The translations under genes were made by a program, and so were the position numbers. The notes below the pieces were generated by a model. The model had not been told where the DNA came from. It did not search any database and saw only the letters and a list, made by a program, of their open reading frames with translations. DNA of 64,000 nucleotides, from the NCBI RefSeq assembly GCF_024679245.1, contig NC_090184.1, forward strand, positions 882,547 through 946,546. The letters are read 5' to 3'. The DNA is from Pseudorasbora parva. Lineage: Eukaryota > Chordata > Actinopteri > Cypriniformes > Gobionidae. Shown one piece after another: positions 23,625 through 36,214 of the stretch (the first letter of the stretch is position 1; every line of letters starts with the position of its first letter).

Positions 23625-24607
23625 GCCTTCACTTAGTTTTAAATGCAAATAAAACAAAATGCAATCTTCCACATATTATGGATCTACCTGAAATGTTCTC
23701 AAATTTACTCATTAAATAGCTCAAAGATTGATTTTGTTGAATGCTACAAATATCTTGGTATCTGGCTTGATAGCAAGTTGTCATTTGAAACATATATAAA
23801 CCTATTGCTTCAGGTAATTCTTGTATTAGTTTTCGTTTTCGTAATAAATCTTCTTTCACAAACACTTCAAAACAACTTTTGGTTAAAATGACAGTGCTTC
23901 CAATTTTGGATTATAGTGATGTAGTTCATAGACCTGCTTCAAAAACTCTTCTTCATAAACTGGATGTTATTTATCACGCTCCAATCCGCTGTGCGACTTC
24001 ATTTAACGCTCTTCTTTGTCACTTGTGTTCCTTATTGAATTGGGCTGCATTTCCCGATAACGTTGTCTCTTAGCCACCTACGAAGACTCTAAAGGTATAA
24101 CTTAACTGAAGGTATACCATTTCTAGGTGTGTTCCCCGAACTATACCTTAGGAGGTCGCTTAAGGTATACCTTCTTAAGTGCGACGTTAGCGGGTGCTGT
24201 CCGTGGCCGTGGTGCTGAATTGGCTTATATCGATGGCTCAAGAATCGATTATTTACTCTATTCAGGGGCTGTTTCACTGCGTTATGCGAAAAAAATGATG
24301 TTCTTTATAAAAGAAACACTTCAGAAATAGTTGAACTTTCATTTATCATACAAAATTGCACCTAAATTTTACATAATTCTGAAATGAGTGCACGAACCAG
24401 CAATCTCTTGCTCAACCGCACCATGCGCATCACGCGTCATTTAAATTATTACAGTACATTTTCCATAGTGTCTTGATTGAATCCACAACCAGGGATGATT
24501 GACCATGCAGCAGCTGCATCACATTATTGTGTAAATAACTAATTTATATTATTAGATGGCCTACTCAATAAAAACGCAACACGCAAAACATATAATCAGC
24601 TGCTACT

Positions 24608-24859
24608 CTATGGCGGAGAAAAAATAAAGAAAGAGAAGAGCCGCCAGCAGCTGATTTTAGTAGCTGAGCTCCGTCCAGTTTGTCTCGACAAAGCTGGTCC
24701 AACAAGATCTAAAAGCTGCTGAATTTGCTGTCGTGGTAGGCGAAATTTATTTTTAATAGCAGCTTCTGACATGGAAGCCAGGGGACTAAAGTTTTCACGT
24801 ATGAAATAGTGCACATACACTAAATGGCTCCGCGTACGGCACCGTCTTTGATTTAGCAC
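24608..24859 (-). pseudogene. HARBI1-like nuclease N-terminal fragment
   Basis: Contains KNKFRLPRQQIQQLLDLVGP followed by LSRQTGRSSAT, resembling the N-terminal region of Harbinger nucleases (Phe-Arg-Leu-Pro then a Leu-rich helix, then Arg/Thr/Ser-rich text). The catalytic DDE part is missing. The functional element would need a Myb-like partner, which is not present here. Confidence 0.5.
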
Positions 24860-25073
24860 AATTCTATTCGCTGCCTCGCTGCCAAAGTTTGACTAAACTC
24901 CCCTCCACAATCATTCCCTTTAAATAGGCTCCTACGCTTTTCCTGTCTAATGGTTTGCCAGCTGATGTACCTTTGGATAATATTATTAAAAAGCTAACAA
25001 CCATTAGTGTTTGTAATGAAATTTTATGACAATTAAATTTATGAAATTTCGTATGACAATTTTAATCCTTGCA

Positions 25074-25100
25074 TAAAAAAAAAAAAAAAAAAAAAAAAAA
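25074..25100 (+). repeat. Poly-A run
   Basis: About 25 A residues inside the Harbinger-like element. Confidence 0.8.
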
Positions 25101-25845
25101 CTATTCAACTAGCCTAATTGAACACTGGGTGTATATAACAACTTCTTCGGAATTATATTCAGATAGACTGACATATAAAGAAGCTTCTTTCACAGTGGTG
25201 GCCACTAGTGGAATGAACTTTTAATAGTGATAAGGTATAGGTAAGAGTGGTCCAGACCAACCTTACGAAAGTATGACTTAAAGAAGGTATTCTTAACTAA
25301 GTTCGTTTCGGGAAACACATATTAACGTTAAGGGATACCTTAAGGTATAACTTAAGAATGACGTAGAGTTAAGAAGGTTTCGGGAAATGCAGCCCTGGTC
25401 TTCTCTTTATTCTTCTCTTCAAAACACCATTATATTTACAATCACTTCTTAATATTCGTTACATTAGTCGTAATCTGCGCTCTAGCAATTTCATTAATTT
25501 ATGTACGTATACCTAAAGTCTGTCCCGCTTTTGGTCGTTATTCTTTTCTGTTTTGGATTCATCTGCTGCAGACTGTAGAGCTTAGTTCATTTATTACACT
25601 CCCCTCCTTTAAGAATTCAATTTGGTCAATGATACAAGATTGATGTGCGTGTTTTTAGTTATTTGTGTGTTTTATATGTCATGTTAGCGTTGTATTTTTG
25701 TATTCATTTTTTGTTTTTATCTGATCTTATGCTGCCTCTTGGCCAGGGCGTCCGTATAAACGAGAACTCGACTGACTTACCTGGTTAAATAAATCAATAT
25801 ATACACATCGGGGTGCTTTCAGTTTCAATATCTTCCAACATTGTT

Positions 25846-26103
25846 CATTGCAAAAAATGCTCTTCTTACTTAGTATTTTTGTCTTAATCTTAATTCAAAC
25901 AGAAAACAAGATTATTTTTCTCACCCCATTGGCAGATTATTAATCTTATTTTAAGCAAAAACTCTCTTCATTTTGAGTTATTTTCCCAAAACAAGACAAT
26001 TACTTTTGCTTGTCTAGTAAATTCTTCTTTTTTTAAGAATTTTTAGATGTTTGGACTAGAAACAAGACAAAAATACTGAGTAAGAAGAGCTTTTTTTGCA
26101 GTG
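25846..26103. mobile_element. Palindromic MITE family, near-complete copy
   Basis: Starts cattgcaaaaaatgctcttc and ends gctttttttgcagtg. The core ctcaccccattggcagatta and its flanks fold on each other, although the left arm is shortened. Confidence 0.8.
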
Positions 26104-26920
26104 TTGAAGTGATAGTTTCCTTAACGTTTGTATAACAAAGAAATAACTAAGCATTTTTAAAAGAACGTTCAGAAATAACATGCATAACTTAATGAGAACA
26201 TTATGAGAGCATATTTGTGTGAGCTAGGACCCGGTTGCCAGAACAGCCTGAGCGGATAAGTGTATTCCTGTCTTTCACCTTATGTCATTTTTAAGTCGAC
26301 GGTTTGACACTGTGCTGTTTCCAAAGCCTCTTCAACAGCTTGCTGGTAAACGGATTCCATCACACCCTGTTCATGGGCCATTAACTGCGTTTCTTCAGGG
26401 CCTTCTTTCATGCAAATTTTCCTCCGCTCCCATTTGTTCATCTCTGCCGGAACATCCCATTTGGAGGGGAAAGAGTAAAAAGTTAAACTAGCATCCTGCT
26501 ACAGTAAAATCCATCCTCATACTGTCACTGATTGTGCGTATTCATTCAAATTGAGCTCCGTAATCTTTTGTTTGTCGCTTGAGCCGATCTTTAACTAGCA
26601 GTGTGCGTGATGCAAAAGCCTGCTGCCAAGATTAACCGTTTCCACGTGGAAAAGTGACCCTTTCAACACTGCGTCATGGAGTTTACACTATTGGAATGAG
26701 ATACCAGACACCATACTGAACAAATGCCTGCTCAATGTGTCCAAAAGCTCATTACTGTAGCTCAGGGGTCTCTCAAACTCGTGGCCTGTGGGATGATATT
26801 TTGTGGCTCCCTACTTGACATCAAAGTTTAGTGTTAGTGCGGTCTGGCAGTTGTTCTGAAACAAACCTTCTTGCTGAGTCGTTGTGTGTGCGCGCTTACT
26901 GTCTCACATTGTGTGTGTGC
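26104..26920. other. Non-coding stretch, nothing recognised
   Basis: No exon or element ends identified. Confidence 0.4.
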
Positions 26921-27080
26921 AGGGCCGGCCCGCGGCATAGGCAAATGCTAAGGCCGCCACTCGTCCATAGGGCCGCCAAAATGAGGGATTTTTCCGTTTT
27001 TATTACTTGTACTATTTTATTGATATTTATTCAAGCAAAGAAAAAAAAACATATCAAGTCCCCCGCCCAGCGAGTGCGTT
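26921..27080 (+). mobile_element. One end of a hAT-like element (partial)
   Basis: cagggccggcccgcggcata resembles a fish hAT terminus that begins CAGGGCCGGC. No matching right end was found downstream, so the extent is unknown. Confidence 0.3.
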
Positions 27081-28679
27081 AGTGTCAGAGCTAGAAAGAA
27101 CGCACAATCAGTTTAACGTTGGGAATGTGATGTGTCGCCTCATCTAATGTAGAGCGGATTGCTTTCATGTTTTTGTGTTTGGTCGCTCGCGCCACACAGT
27201 GAAAGTTGGCTGATTATTAATGACCGATGGCCAATGTGTCTAAAAGACAGAAGCCCTCTGATGCAGGGAAGATAAGGAATAAGGGGATAAAGACAGAGGT
27301 GAAGTGATAAATGAACAGTTCTAATTGCATAGTAAAATACGAATGTTCGCTAATTAATTTCAGTTATTCTTACCTTAAAGTGTGGTTACCAGCTGCTCTG
27401 GGAATAAAAATCATGTCAGTTTTCGTTAACACATCACTTTTTTTAATAGCCCGATGTTTTTTCATTTAGGCAATTTTAAGAGGATATATGGCATTTTTTA
27501 AATTTTCCAAAATTAATAATGATATTTATATACAGGCTTATTTAAAATAGCAACACTTTTGTAAAATGCACATTAAATATCTAGATTTCTCAGTTTAATT
27601 CATGGTGAAAACATGAATGTGCGTAGTTTAGTGTGAGATTGCTGCCATCTACTGGAAAACAAACACTTGTCTCAATGAATAGTTTGTTCACTAATGTTAG
27701 CTGTAGTTACTCTTGCTATTTGCGTTTAGGCTGTAATGTGGCATAGGTGATATTTTTGTATAGTTTAACTTTCATCAGCCTTTAAGAAAAGAAAAGTCTT
27801 TTTGCAATCCTTTATTTTTTCTTCTTCTTGTTTGTGAGTTTTATTACATCTATCTTTTTTATATGTTTAATTCGTTTAAAATTAAAAGTGTACATATTTG
27901 GTTTAAATTGACTCCCTATTTTCGTTTGATTGATCCGATTGGTCCGATCGATGGTGCAATCGATTTCTGATTGTAAAGTGGAGCGTTCCCATAGTGTCGA
28001 CATCATGACAGTGTTGACTTCCACTTTGATCAGGAAATGCTAATATTTTGGGAATATTAAATAAAGACCTCTAGACTAGAATCCTGTTTGTTCATAATTG
28101 AGCAAATGAGAGTGTTAGCTGGGAAGACACTCTTGGCTAGTGGAGTGAAGAGCCGCGTCTCCAGCCTTTGAGATAACATTTGGCCTCGAGTGGACTGAAG
28201 GGCTTTGAGATTGAGGTTATGGGACCTCTTTAAGGCTTTATAGAACATAAACGAATGAGTTATAAAAAAAAAATCACCCCCTCACAGTTATCATGAAGGG
28301 CAAAAATAGCCGTATAGACAAAAACACAATAAGCACTTTCCACCTGTTTAGACACAACTTGCCAACACATTTTCATTGTGATGCACCCGTGCTGCATAAT
28401 GGCGAGCACAAAAAGTCAAACACAATTAAAGCACAGATATCCCCACCTGAACACAACTCAAAACTGATCACACTTCTGGCTAATGATGTGAGGGAACGTA
28501 TACAGTAAACCAGTTTCAGAGCACTGGTTTGTGAGGCCTTACAATGGATAGAAATGAGAGAGAAAGAGTCTGTTTTATATATATATTATTATAGTACAGT
28601 ATGGAAATGTTGACAGCAATTACTGTATGAGTAGATACTGTACCACATCATACTGTAAGTAAATATGTTTCAGTAAGAC
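27081..28679. other. Non-coding stretch, nothing recognised
   Basis: AT-rich DNA without a recognised exon or transposon end. The left terminal repeat expected for the DD37E element downstream is not visible here. Confidence 0.4.
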
Positions 28680-29678
28680 TTGACAGGCTCAGAAAAGTCA
28701 AAAATAGTGAGATATATTGCAGAGGGATGCAGCAGTCTTAAAATAGCCAAGCTTCTGAAGCGTGATCATCGAACAATCAAGCGTTTCATTCAAAATAGTC
28801 AACAGGGTCGCAAGAAGCGTGTGGAAAAACCAAGGCGCAAAATAACTGCCCGTGAACTGAGAAAAGTCAAGCGTGCAGCTGCCAAGATGCCACTTGCCAC
28901 CAGTTTGGCCATATTTCAGAGCTGCGACATCACTGGAGTGCCCAAAAGCACAAGGTGTGCAATACTCAGAGACATGGCCAAGGTAAGAAAGGCAGAAAGT
29001 CCACCACCACTGAACAAGACACACAAGCTGAAACGTCAAGACTGGGCCAAGAAATATCTCAAGACTGATTTTTCTAAGGTTTTATGAACTGATGAAATGA
29101 GAGTGAGACTTGATGGGCCAGATGGATGGGCCCGTGGCTGGATTGGTAAAGGGCAGAGAGCTCCAGTCCGACTCAGACGCCAGCAAGGTGGAGGTGGAGT
29201 ACTGGTTTGGGCTGGTATCATCAAAGATGAGCTTGTGGGGCCTTTTCGGGTTGAGGATGGAGTCAAGCTCAACTCCCAGTCCTACTGCCAGTTTCTGGAA
29301 GACACCTTCTTCAAGCAGTGGTACAGGAAGAAGTCTGCATCCTTCAAGAAAAACATGATTTTCATGCAGGACAATGCTCCATCACACGCGTCCAAGTACT
29401 CCACAGCGTGGCTGGCAAGAAAGGGTATAAAAGAAGAAAATCTAATGATATGGCCTCCTTGTTCACCTGATCTGAACCCCATTGAGAACCTGTGGTCCAT
29501 CATCAAATGTGCGATTTACAAGGAGGGAAAACAGTCCACCTCTCTGAACAGTGTCTGGGAGGCTGTGGTTGCTGCTGCACGCAATGTTGATGGTGAACCG
29601 ATCAAAACACTGACAGAATCCATGGATGGCAGGCTTTTGAGTGGCCTTGCAAAGAAAGGTGGCTATATTGGTCACTGA
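28680..29678 (+). pseudogene. DD37E transposase, one nonsense codon
   Basis: One frame spans 333 codons with a single internal TGA at 29085-29087 (KVL*TDEMR), where related enzymes have Trp. The N-terminus has a helix-turn-helix (SSLKIAKLLKRDHRTIKRFI, about residues 19-38) and a basic GRKKR linker. Catalytic residues: Asp in TDEMR, Asp in FMQDNAPSHA, Glu in SPDLNPIENLW. Counting residues between the second Asp and the Glu gives 37, not 34, which places it in the DD37E group described as TRT in vertebrates. Apart from the stop, the frame is intact, so the copy is young compared with the other transposases here. Confidence 0.85.
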
Positions 29679-30001
29679 TTTGTTTGTTTGGTTTTTGAAT
29701 GTCAGAAATGTATATTTGTGAATGTTGAGATGTTATATTGGTTTCACTGGTAAAAAGAAATAATTGAAATGGGTATAAATTTGTTTTTTGTTAAGTTGCC
29801 TAATAATTCTGCACAGTAATAGTCACCTGCACACACAGATATCCCCCTAAAATAGCTAAAACTAAAAACTAAAACTTCCAAAAATATTCAGCTTTGAATA
29901 ATTAATTTGAGTTTTTGTGTTCATTGAGAACATGGCTGTTGTTCAATAATAAAATGAATCCTCAAAAATACAACTTGCTTAATAATTCTGCACTCCCTGT
30001 A
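28680..30001 (+). mobile_element. DD37E Tc1/mariner-type element (TRT-like), left end missing
   Basis: An almost complete transposase is followed by a right end, cttaataattctgcactccc, and TA at 30000-30001. Text close to the inverse of this right end, gcctaataattctgcac, also occurs at 29799-29815 just after the gene. A matching left terminus was sought in 28300-28680 and not found. Confidence 0.7.
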
Positions 30002-30299
30002 GTTCAGTTTTGAGCACAGATTAAACTGTTTTGAGATGAAAGTTTGTTTTTGCAAGAAGAGTCTTAGGTTTTGTAAATGTAGCTTGACAATTAGGTTTTG
30101 TGGTCACAATTTAGAGAAAAGGAGAGCAGCTTTCAAGAAATGTCTTAGCAATCAAGAAAAACTGTAAATATCGTGAAACCGAAATATCGGCCGATCACAC
30201 AGTCAAGGGTGTTGGCTGAAGTCAGGCCGGTGTGGGTGCTGTGCAAGCGAGATTATGGGCTTTATAATCGTCATTGTCAAATGTCTTTTGTTTCTATAG
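30002..30299 (+). other. Intron sequence before the first recognised cacna2d3 exon
   Basis: Ends with a pyrimidine-rich acceptor (ttttgtttctatag) immediately before the exon at 30300. Confidence 0.7.
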
Positions 30300-30415
30300 A
30301 AGTACAAGGAGTTTGAGCAGTCGGTGAGAGTGGAGGAGATCGATGGGATCAAACTGGTGAAGAGACTGGCTAAGAAAATGGAGCAGATGTTCCACAAGAA
30401 GGCTGAAGCCATAAA

Positions 30416-30416
<1 letters not shown>
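30300..30416 (+). CDS. cacna2d3: cacna2d3 exon 1 of 6 seen
   Basis: 39 codons, [16 protein letters not shown] through [10 protein letters not shown], phase 0 at both ends. Acceptor tttctatag, donor AAG|GTGAGA. It likely corresponds to the third exon of the vertebrate gene, inside the N-terminal part of VWA_N. The donor runs straight into a long GA tract. Confidence 0.9.
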
Positions 30417-30503
<87 letters not shown>

Positions 30504-33500
30504 CAAAAAAGGCTTTTCTTACTTAGTATTTTTGTCTCGTTTCTAGTCCAAACATCTAAAAATTCTTACACTAAAGCTCCACTGTGTGATATTTCCCCAT
30601 CTAGCGGTGTAAAGGTTTATGACCATCCAGTGAATATTAGTTTCTGTTCCTTTTCAATTCTGATTTCATTTCAACTCCTACGGTGGCCGATTTAGTCCAA
30701 GATTAACACGGCAATCCCCCTCTTCACATTCGACACGGTGCCATCGAGTGTTAAGTGCGAAAGGTGAAGCTTGAATTTACGGGTATGTCCCTCTTTGGTT
30801 AATGCACTTTCAAGATGGAGGGTAGTAGTGGGAAGTTCGAATCATTTTACTGAATCTTTTAAAGAATCTTTTTTTGAGTCATTTCGAGTCATTTCGTTTA
30901 TTTCAGCAAAATATAATTAAAGTGACATGTCAAATAGCCCAACACATCTAGTACATGTTGTTTGCAATTTTAAAACTAAATACAAATAAACTATAGGGTA
31001 CTGCAACCAAAGTCAAATTATAAGAAACGGAAATGTTGAATTAATTGATTAGTTGTTGGGTCAGGCTATTGCAGTCTAACTCTGTTAGTTCACCTCACCT
31101 CCTGATCCGAGACATTCTTTCTTTTGCAGCTTCATATTTATCACGTTTGTTCTCCGCCTCTCGTGTCCTCGAGCTCCTCGAGACGTCCGCTGTCGACTCG
31201 TCTGTGTCTGACTCTGATCAGATCTGCAGGCTGGGCCGCCCGGACCGTGCGTGACACAGGTCCGGAAACAAAAATGATTAGTTCTTACGAGTCTTTCGGG
31301 TTTGAGTCTTTCGTTCTTCCTGTTACAGAAGAACGAAAGACTCAAACCCGAGACTTAAAGGAACTTATCTTTTCTGCTTCCGTTACTGACAGCATAGAGT
31401 CTATGGGACTAACAGGAAGAACGGAAGACTCGGAGATTCAGAGCCCATATGTGGCGTAATGCACATGCGCGGTCAACACAAAATGAACGAATCACTCTCT
31501 GAGACAACTCGGTAGTCCTGAGTCGTATTAAAGATTCGTTCAAAATGAACGAATTGTTCATGAACGACACCACTAATGGAGGGCGACGGGCGTTCGAACC
31601 CCTCACCCGTATGTGTTTCCAATGGCATATTATAAACTTAAGAGAATACTTTATAACTTGAAAGAAATAAATATACATTAATGAGAACATATATTTTTGA
31701 AAGAACTAAGTGTTTTTAGCTAAGAATAAACTAAAAAAGTTACACAGTGCAGCTTTAAGAAACAATTATTTTGCATCTTTTAAGCAAAAACTCTTCATTT
31801 TGAGTTATTTTTTCATGCAGACTTTATCAGCATACATTTGGTCTTTGTGTGTGCATGAGTGTGAATGAATGATAGAGAGATTATGACAGTAATATCCGTC
31901 GGTCTCGCCCTCCAGCGGCTGGTGGAAGCAGCAGAGGAAGCTCACCTGAATCACGACGAGGATCCTGACCTACAGGTGAGAAACAATTGGAGTTACCACG
32001 GCAACTGCATCTCTTCACCGCGGCAACGGCACTTAACGATCAGCTTAGTAGCGAAACTTCTGCTGATCTGACCTCACCTCGAGCACACATATATAATCTC
32101 ATCTCATAATAATCAAATGCATTGCTGTAAAAGAAGTGTTTATAATTCTCTGAACACACTGCACTAGGGCATCCATTACTGAGACACCTTCTGTCACTGC
32201 TCATGTAAAGGTCAGAGGTTAATCTACCGTAAAAAGCCATTTATTTCTTCCCAGAATGCCTCAGGTGGTCTCAGACTTCACATGAGCTCTATGCAACGCT
32301 GCACACTTTTCCAGCAAATCAGCACCATTACTGAAACTCCTACAGCCACGGAAGCTTTCCACTTACAGTCAAACGTAATAAGTTTGTGATGAAAATATAA
32401 ATATTGCAATCTGGTTTCATTGACGAAATGTACCTGTGGCAACATTTTTTAAAATACGAATTTGTACATATTACTGCAGTTTCCAACAGAAATTCACTTT
32501 TGGGTGAACGAACCCTTAACCCCTTACGATTCAAACATCATATACGGCCTCAGATTACTATTGTTCAGCATTCACTGCTCGTTAATCATCGCACTATATT
32601 ACTTTATCTGGACAAACTCAGTATCATCAGACAGATTAAAGACTCCAGCTGCGATATTTGAACACTGTTTATGATAAAACTAGGCTGCAGTGAGATTAAT
32701 TTCTTAATTTGTCAGGAGTGCATTTTTATCGATCCGTTATGAATGATATTTTGAATAGATTATCAGACTAACGTTCATTCTCTCTCGTCTGCCCTGGCTC
32801 ATTTGTGTTCACAGAGATCACAAAGAACAGCTTTCAGTTTAGCTCTTAGTTCAAAAGTGCTCATATTTGGAGAAATATTGACATATTTTCACGTTTGCAA
32901 AATATTTCGTCATACAGAATACCATTTCTATTCATTTCTCACTGAATTATTCGATATAAAAGAGCTAAAACATAGACCTCTCTCTAGCAGACCTCTCTCT
33001 GGGTCTCTTCTTAAAGGGGCGGTGAAACACTCAGTTTCAGTCAGTGTCATGTCAGTCTTGAGTACCTATAGAGTAGTATTGCATCCTTCATATCTCCGAA
33101 AAGTCTTTAGTTTTATTATATTTATAAAATAAATATGGGCTGTACCGAGTCTTTCCGGAAAAAAATGAGCGCCTGGAGGCGTATAGTGTGGGCGGAGCTA
33201 AAGAATGAAGAGGCGTATCGTGTGGGCGGAGCTAAAGAATGACGAGGCGTATCGTGTGGGCGGAGCTAAAGAATGACGAGGCGTATAGTGTGGGCGGAGC
33301 TAAAGAATGACGAGGCGTATAGTGTGGGCGGAGCTAAAGAATGACGAGGCGTATAGTGTGGGCGGAGCTAAAGAATGACGAGGCGTATCGTGTGGGCGGA
33401 GCTAAAGAATGACGAGGCGTATAGTGTGGGTGGAGCTAAAGAATGACGATCGCGCAAAGCTTGGAGAAGAAAACGCTACCCTAAATAAACCATGGCTATC

Positions 33501-34616
33501 AATCTCAGCTAATACAGATAATGATCCAGAATCATTCGGAGGCTGAAATAAATTGAACAGGAGAAACAGCAGCAGCAGGACGTCCGTCTCTGTGGTATGG
33601 CCTGTATTTTTCGCGTGCACCCTACCGGGAGAAGAGCCCGTACAGCCCATACAAGGACCTTCCGCTCTATTAACGTCAAGCCGACCCATACTCGAAAAAA
33701 ACTCTCCGAAACTTGTGAGAAACCGGAAGGAGTATTTTTAACACAGAAATACTCCATCAAACGTCCAACATTAGTTTCTGAAACTTTGTCTATGTTTAGG
33801 ATGGGAATCCGAGTCTTTAACAGAGGAAAGCTCAGTGTGCAGGAAACAGCATTTCACCGCCCCTTTAATGTTATGCATCATATATCAGTCATCAGGCGTT
33901 CATTTGCTCACTGAGCTGCCAATAATATGACATGCTGAACACCGCCCTCTGCACGACGCGCTCCTCCTGTCTCGGACACTTCCTCATTCTGGCTCTGAGA
34001 AGAACGAGTCTATTCTACATTTCTACGCCTGAACTAAGAACCTAATAAACACACGATAAGTATGGAAAAAGGTTTTTGTGTGATTGTTCATGTGACTTCG
34101 GCTATTTAGCTCCATATAAAATGATAAATATAACATGTTTTACCATCACCTTTTGAATGAAATCCCCATTATATTGTGACAGGAAACTAATTATATAGAA
34201 ATATAGAGTGAAGGTGTAATAAAATAATTGATTCATGATTCGGATCGCCAATGTCACGTGATTTCAGCAGTTTGACACACGGGGCCCTATTTTAACGATC
34301 TGAAACGCAAGTGTCAAAGTGCGGAGCGCAAGTAACTTTGTGGGCGGGTCTCGGCGCTGGTGCTATTTTCCCGGCGGGATAAATGGCTCTTGCGCCCGAC
34401 GCAAATCTAAAATGGGTTGGTCTGTAGTAGCTTCATTATTCATAGGTGTGGTTTGGGCGTAATGTGAATAAACCAATCAGAGCGGCATCCAGCATTCCCT
34501 TTAAAAGCAGCTGCGCAAGTTCCCTTATGGGTCGCTATTATTATGGCGTATTTACAGTAGCGTACCGTGGGGTTTCAGTCAGGGCCTTCACTAACGATCA
34601 ACACGCCCCACGCCAT

Positions 34617-34708
<92 letters not shown>

Positions 34709-34979
34709 GATCAACAAGCCCCACGCCGTCACCATAACAACACACACACACACGTTTGTTTTTGTGACATATGGGGACATTCCATAGGCGCAATGGTTTT
34801 TCTACCGTACAAACCGTATTTTCTATCCCCCTACACTGCCCCTGCCCCTAAACCTACCCATCACAGGAAACATTCTGCATTTTTACTTTCTAAAAAAACC
34901 TCATCCTGTATGATTTATAAGCATTTTGAAAAGTGACATGGCCAATGTCCTCATATTTCACCCTCTCCTGTGTGTCATA

Positions 34980-35015
<36 letters not shown>

Positions 35016-35831
35016 GCAAAATACAATAATGCACTGTACGCAATACTACTACGAACTTTGCTTTCATAGTGTTCGTTGGGAAGGGGGCAAGCAAAAAGTA
35101 CACGCCAGACAAAAAGGCAATTTGACTATTTATTGATGATACGCAGTGGTGGGCCGTCAGGGCCAGCAGGGCCTTCTCTGCTGGCCCTGTCAAAATCATT
35201 ATATATATATATATATATATAGTTACGATTATATTTCCAGAAAGAATGTATTTATTTTTGGTGTATTTTCCATATGTCATCATCTAAACGCATCACAGCT
35301 CCGAGGACCAGCACTAGTAGAATAGCTTGCCTTCCATTGAAGCTGCTATTTTCCATTGGACCATAGCTTTGACTGACGTGGGTCATTAGCCAATCAAAAT
35401 TTGATGTGTAGTGATAGAACGGCCCAGAGGCCCAGCGGTGTGTCGGTGTGCTACCCCCTGCTGATGTCATCAGCCGTCTGAACTTTTCGCGGGTTGTGAG
35501 AATTCTGTGTGAAATAAACTATGGCCGCCGCGGATGACGGGCTGCGTGCGAATGATGTCAAGCCGGTAATGTTAGCTAACAAGCAGTGTTTTTTCTGTTT
35601 CTTTGGATGTTCTGTTGGTCCGTATTTTTGTTTGTTTAAGAGTATTTGTGCCAGCTGATTTTGATTCTTTTCACCATTTGCCTAAACGGCGACACGTGAG
35701 TGCAGTATCATCAGTAAATAGTCAAATTGCCTTTTTGTCTGGCGTGTACTTTTTGCTTGCCCCCTTCCCAACGAACACTATGAAAGCAAAGTTCGTAGTA
35801 GTATTGCGTACAGTGCATTATTGTATTTTGC

Positions 35832-35875
<44 letters not shown>

Positions 35876-36142
35876 TATGACACACAGGAGAGGGTGAAAT
35901 ATGAGGACATTGGCCATGTCACTTTTCAAAATGCTTATAAATCATACAGGATGAGGTTTTTTTAGAAAGTAAAAATGCATAATGTTTCCTGTGATGGGTA
36001 GGTTTAGGGGCAGGGGCAGTGTAGGGGGATAGAAAATACGGTTTGTACGGTAGAAAAACCATTGCGCCTATGGAATGTCCCCATATGTCACAAAAACAAA
36101 CGTGTGTGTGTGTGTTGTTATGGCGACGGCGTGGGGCTTGTT

Positions 36143-36214
<72 letters not shown>

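Larger units (their letters stand above)
24042..25395 (-). mobile_element. PIF/Harbinger-like element
   Basis: Ends GGGCTGCATTTCCCGA and, inverted, GGGCTGCATTTCCCGA match perfectly over 16 bases. Subterminal aaggtatac-type repeats are abundant. A minus-strand frame (24608-24859) looks like the start of a HARBI1-type nuclease. The interrupted LINE reading on both sides supports insertion. The target duplication is not obvious. Confidence 0.65.
23625..25800 (+). mobile_element. LINE reverse-transcriptase fragment, split by a Harbinger-like element
   Basis: The + strand reads LVLNANKTK, then CYKYLGIWLDSKLSFETYIN, then TVLPILDYSDVVHRPASKTL: the thumb-side end of a fish non-LTR retrotransposon reverse transcriptase. 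After the insertion at 24042-25395 it resumes with text readable as PKVCPAFGRYSF and LQTVELSSFITL, and the 3' end has cttacctggttaaataaatc. Frameshifts and stops are frequent. The 5' part of the element is missing, as usual for LINE copies. Confidence 0.65.
30501..31815. mobile_element. Palindromic MITE copy, split by another insertion
   Basis: The left arm ctgcaaaaaaggcttttctt to aaacatctaaaaattcttac (30501-30571) and a short right-arm piece (31773-31815; aagcaaaaactcttcatttt) belong to the palindromic family. They are separated by the insertion at 30572-31757. Confidence 0.6.
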
